Shown here: positions 6,499 through 7,972 of the stretch, in pieces | How positions within the stretch are numbered: position 1 is the first letter of the stretch | Layout: the number at the start of each line of letters is the position of its first letter | Assembly: GCA_003566875.1 (NCBI GenBank) | Contig: PXBQ01000142.1 | Span: forward strand, 1 to 7,972 | Direction of reading: 5' to 3' | From: Spirochaetaceae bacterium | Lineage (GTDB): Bacteria; Spirochaetota; Spirochaetia; DSM-27196; PXBQ01 | DNA length: 7,972 nt | The notes under the pieces: generated by a model | What the model was told of the DNA's origin: nothing | The model's database searches: none | The model's input: the letters and a program-made list of their open reading frames with translations, nothing else | Program-made: the position numbers and the translations under genes

Positions 6499-6526
6499 AA
6501 CCCGGCCTACTCGGCCGGGTTTTTTT
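6499..6526 (+). terminator. Intrinsic terminator of the aldolase gene
   Basis: CCCGGCC (6501-6507) pairs with GGCCGGG (6513-6519) around a five-base loop, extended by two A-T pairs, and runs into seven T (6520-6526). This is a textbook rho-independent terminator for the plus strand. On the minus strand the hairpin is followed by few T, so it should not end the mevalonate kinase transcript efficiently. It covers the last codons and the stop of that gene. Confidence 0.92.
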
Positions 6527-7529
6527 GTGGATGGATTCCCGACTCGTCGCAGACGAAGACGTACGGCCGGGCCAGCCGGGCACCCGCTTCGGTCGCGTCG
6601 TCGATCGCCTCCGAGACTGCCGCTGCTATCGATTTCCCGGTCTCCGCGTCGGGCGCGATCAGGAAGAACGCACCGCCGCCTCCGGCGCCGCTGAGTTTTC
6701 CGCCGAGCGCTCCGCGCGCGCGTCCCGCGTCGAGACACCGTTCGAGCCGGTCGGTCGAGAGCCCGAGCTTCCGCAGCACTACGTGCGCCGCATCGGCCGC
6801 CGCACCGAAATCGGTCAGCGCGGCACGTTCGCCCGCGGCGAGCCGGGAGAAAGACTGCGTTCCTCGTGTCGCGTGTTCGCCGAGCATCGCGAGCGACTCG
6901 AGCGTTTCGCTGTCCCTGTTCTTGACGGCCTTTCGGATTCTGCCGACCAACTCACCGGTCGTTCCCGTTCGTGGTACCGCGGCCGCAACGAGCGTGACCC
7001 GCGGAGTCGGCAGTCTCTCGATACGCGGGAGCTGCGCCGCGAGACCGAACGTGAACGAACACGCGCCGCCGTGAACTGCGAGTCCCGTGTCGATGCCCGA
7101 CGGTGTGCCGTGGAAAGTTCGCTCGAGTGTATTCGCCATGTCCCAGACGCTCGTATCGTCGGCTTCGCTCATCAATGCACGAGCGACTGCTGCGGTCAAC
7201 GATGCCGACGATCCAAACCCGACGCCGCGCGGTACGTCGGATTCGATCTCGACGTGGTCGATCGAAACGCCTGTATCGGGTGAGTCTCCGCGATCAAGCG
7301 AGTCGATGTACTCAAAGATCGGCATGATCGCGTCGCGGTCGGGATCGTCGATCGTGGGGCGCCTTCCCGCTGACGGTCGCCCGAACGTGAGTCGTACGTT
7401 TGTCGCAAACGGAAGCGCTACGCCGAGAGCCGGATACCCGTACACCGCCGAGTGTTCACCGAAGAGGAGTAGCTTGCCGAACCCCGTTCCGGATCGCGTG
7501 CCTTCAGAATTGTCGATCGTGTCATTCAT
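6507..7529 (-). CDS. mvk: Mevalonate kinase (GHMP kinase family)
   Basis: Phosphorylates mevalonate with ATP to 5-phosphomevalonate, the first kinase step of the mevalonate route to isoprenoids, in the cytosol. From the ATG at 7529 it has 340 residues. The three GHMP motifs are present in order: GKLLLFGEHSAVYGYPA (18-34, with K19), PRGVGFGSSAS (100-110) for ATP phosphate binding, and KLSGAGGGGAFFL (278-290). FHGTPSGIDTG (139-149) carries the likely catalytic base D147, and E136 is a likely magnesium ligand. GKxxLFGEHxVVYG-type motif 1 with PSGID is diagnostic for mevalonate kinase over homoserine or galactokinase. The ATG overlaps the stop of the upstream kinase gene by 8 bases; an AGGAG lies 15 bases before it, too far for ideal initiation, so translational coupling is likely. 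A longer in-frame start adds only residues coded inside the upstream gene. The 3' end lies within the aldolase terminator. Confidence 0.93.
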   Translation of the reverse strand: MNDTIDNSEGTRSGTGFGKLLLFGEHSAVYGYPALGVALPFATNVRLTFGRPSAGRRPTIDDPDRDAIMPIFEYIDSLDRGDSPDTGVSIDHVEIESDVPRGVGFGSSASLTAAVARALMSEADDTSVWDMANTLERTFHGTPSGIDTGLAVHGGACSFTFGLAAQLPRIERLPTPRVTLVAAAVPRTGTTGELVGRIRKAVKNRDSETLESLAMLGEHATRGTQSFSRLAAGERAALTDFGAAADAAHVVLRKLGLSTDRLERCLDAGRARGALGGKLSGAGGGGAFFLIAPDAETGKSIAAAVSEAIDDATEAGARLARPYVFVCDESGIHPQKNPAE

Positions 7530-7972
7530 GAAAAAAACCAATAGCTCCTGTATCGGAACACGATACACGCTCGACGCCACATTCGACAAGGCGGCGGCTG
7601 CACTCGGTGTCCGCGGGAATCACGATCCCAAGTTCACCGCCCGCGCCGAGCGCCTTCAGCACCGACGAACGCGCCTTTTCGATGCAACGAGCGATCGATC
7701 GTGCCGGTGTGACGAGAGCCGGGCGGCCGATCGTATCGCCGAGGATTGCTCCGCGGCGTGACGCTTCGCGAAAAAGTTCGAGGATCTCGGCATTCGGCTC
7801 GAGTTCGTTTTGGGTCTTCGCGACACGAAGCACGACCGCGTTCGATCGTTCGTGAAACTCGAGCGCCTCGTTCGGATGTCGCGTGGCCCACGTGACAAAC
7901 GCGCCGATCGCGCCGGGAGTGGAAACCGATTCGTCGCCGTACACCAGGTGAGTGTGCGAGATCCACGGTAGC
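7522..7972 (-). CDS. mvaK2: Phosphomevalonate kinase-like GHMP kinase, C-terminal part (cut by right edge)
   Basis: The frame is open to the right edge, leaving the last 149 residues; the start lies outside. An in-frame GTG near 7944 has no ribosome site and falls inside the domain, so it is not the start. Features of a GHMP C-terminal domain are YGDESVSTPGAIGAFVTW (11-28), which lines up with the GxxxST region of bacterial phosphomevalonate kinases, a helical middle part (ILGDTIGRPALVTP), and LKALGAGGELGIVIP (105-119) in place of the usual SGAGGGDCGIA loop. The loop is less glycine-rich than normal. The enzyme would convert 5-phosphomevalonate to the diphosphate, the step after mevalonate kinase. 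The identity rests partly on the neighbour: its stop overlaps the mevalonate kinase start by 8 bases in one operon. Another GHMP kinase of isoprenoid metabolism is possible. Confidence 0.68.
   Translation of the reverse strand, partial: LPWISHTHLVYGDESVSTPGAIGAFVTWATRHPNEALEFHERSNAVVLRVAKTQNELEPNAEILELFREASRRGAILGDTIGRPALVTPARSIARCIEKARSSVLKALGAGGELGIVIPADTECSRRLVECGVERVSCSDTGAIGFFHE

Noticed and set aside
6525..7283. Open frame of 252 codons antisense to mevalonate kinase, starting just after the aldolase terminator
   Set aside because: Composition is arginine/glutamate-rich without hydrophobic core, the opposite strand carries clear kinase motifs, and the start follows a terminator with no promoter or ribosome site.

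Overview
The window is a gene-dense bacterial chromosomal segment of moderately high G+C. It holds seven protein genes, five complete and two cut by the window edges, and no RNA gene, insertion sequence or CRISPR array. No stretch over 300 bases lacks a gene; the longest gaps (about 85-145 bases) are promoter regions. A mevalonate-pathway kinase pair beside a class IIA fructose-bisphosphate aldolase, together with a membrane protein carrying a degenerate GGDEF domain, would fit a free-living spirochaete-type bacterium. That assignment is an inference from gene content only; other mevalonate-using bacteria remain possible.

Left block (1-1058, minus strand): an uncharacterised cytoplasmic protein with an HEYAH zinc-metallopeptidase-like motif, followed without any gap (TGA directly before ATG) by the start of a glutaredoxin-like protein with a CAFC redox motif that runs off the left edge. 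Divergent from it is a complete GH3 glycosidase of the beta-xylosidase type (1146-3296, plus strand). It lacks a signal peptide and so probably works on imported oligosaccharides. The divergent gap carries a near-palindrome and an AT-rich promoter-like patch.

Middle block (3311-5241): a four-helix membrane protein with a GGDEF-like cytoplasmic domain that has lost its signature residues (minus strand, convergent with the glycosidase across a 14-base gap). Divergent from it is a classical short-chain dehydrogenase/reductase. The 131-base divergent gap has two interleaved sigma70-like promoter candidates and a 9-base direct repeat.

Right block (5296-7972): a class IIA fructose-bisphosphate aldolase with a near-consensus promoter, a stem-loop at the predicted 5' end of its mRNA, a strong Shine-Dalgarno site and a clear intrinsic terminator. 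The convergent minus-strand operon encodes the C-terminal part of a phosphomevalonate-kinase-like protein and a complete mevalonate kinase, overlapping by 8 bases (ATGAATGA). The aldolase terminator hairpin lies over the last codons and stop codon of mevalonate kinase.

I see no clearly new multi-gene system. The observations most worth following are the metallopeptidase/glutaredoxin pair, the degenerate GGDEF membrane protein, and the terminator-within-gene arrangement between the aldolase and mevalonate kinase.
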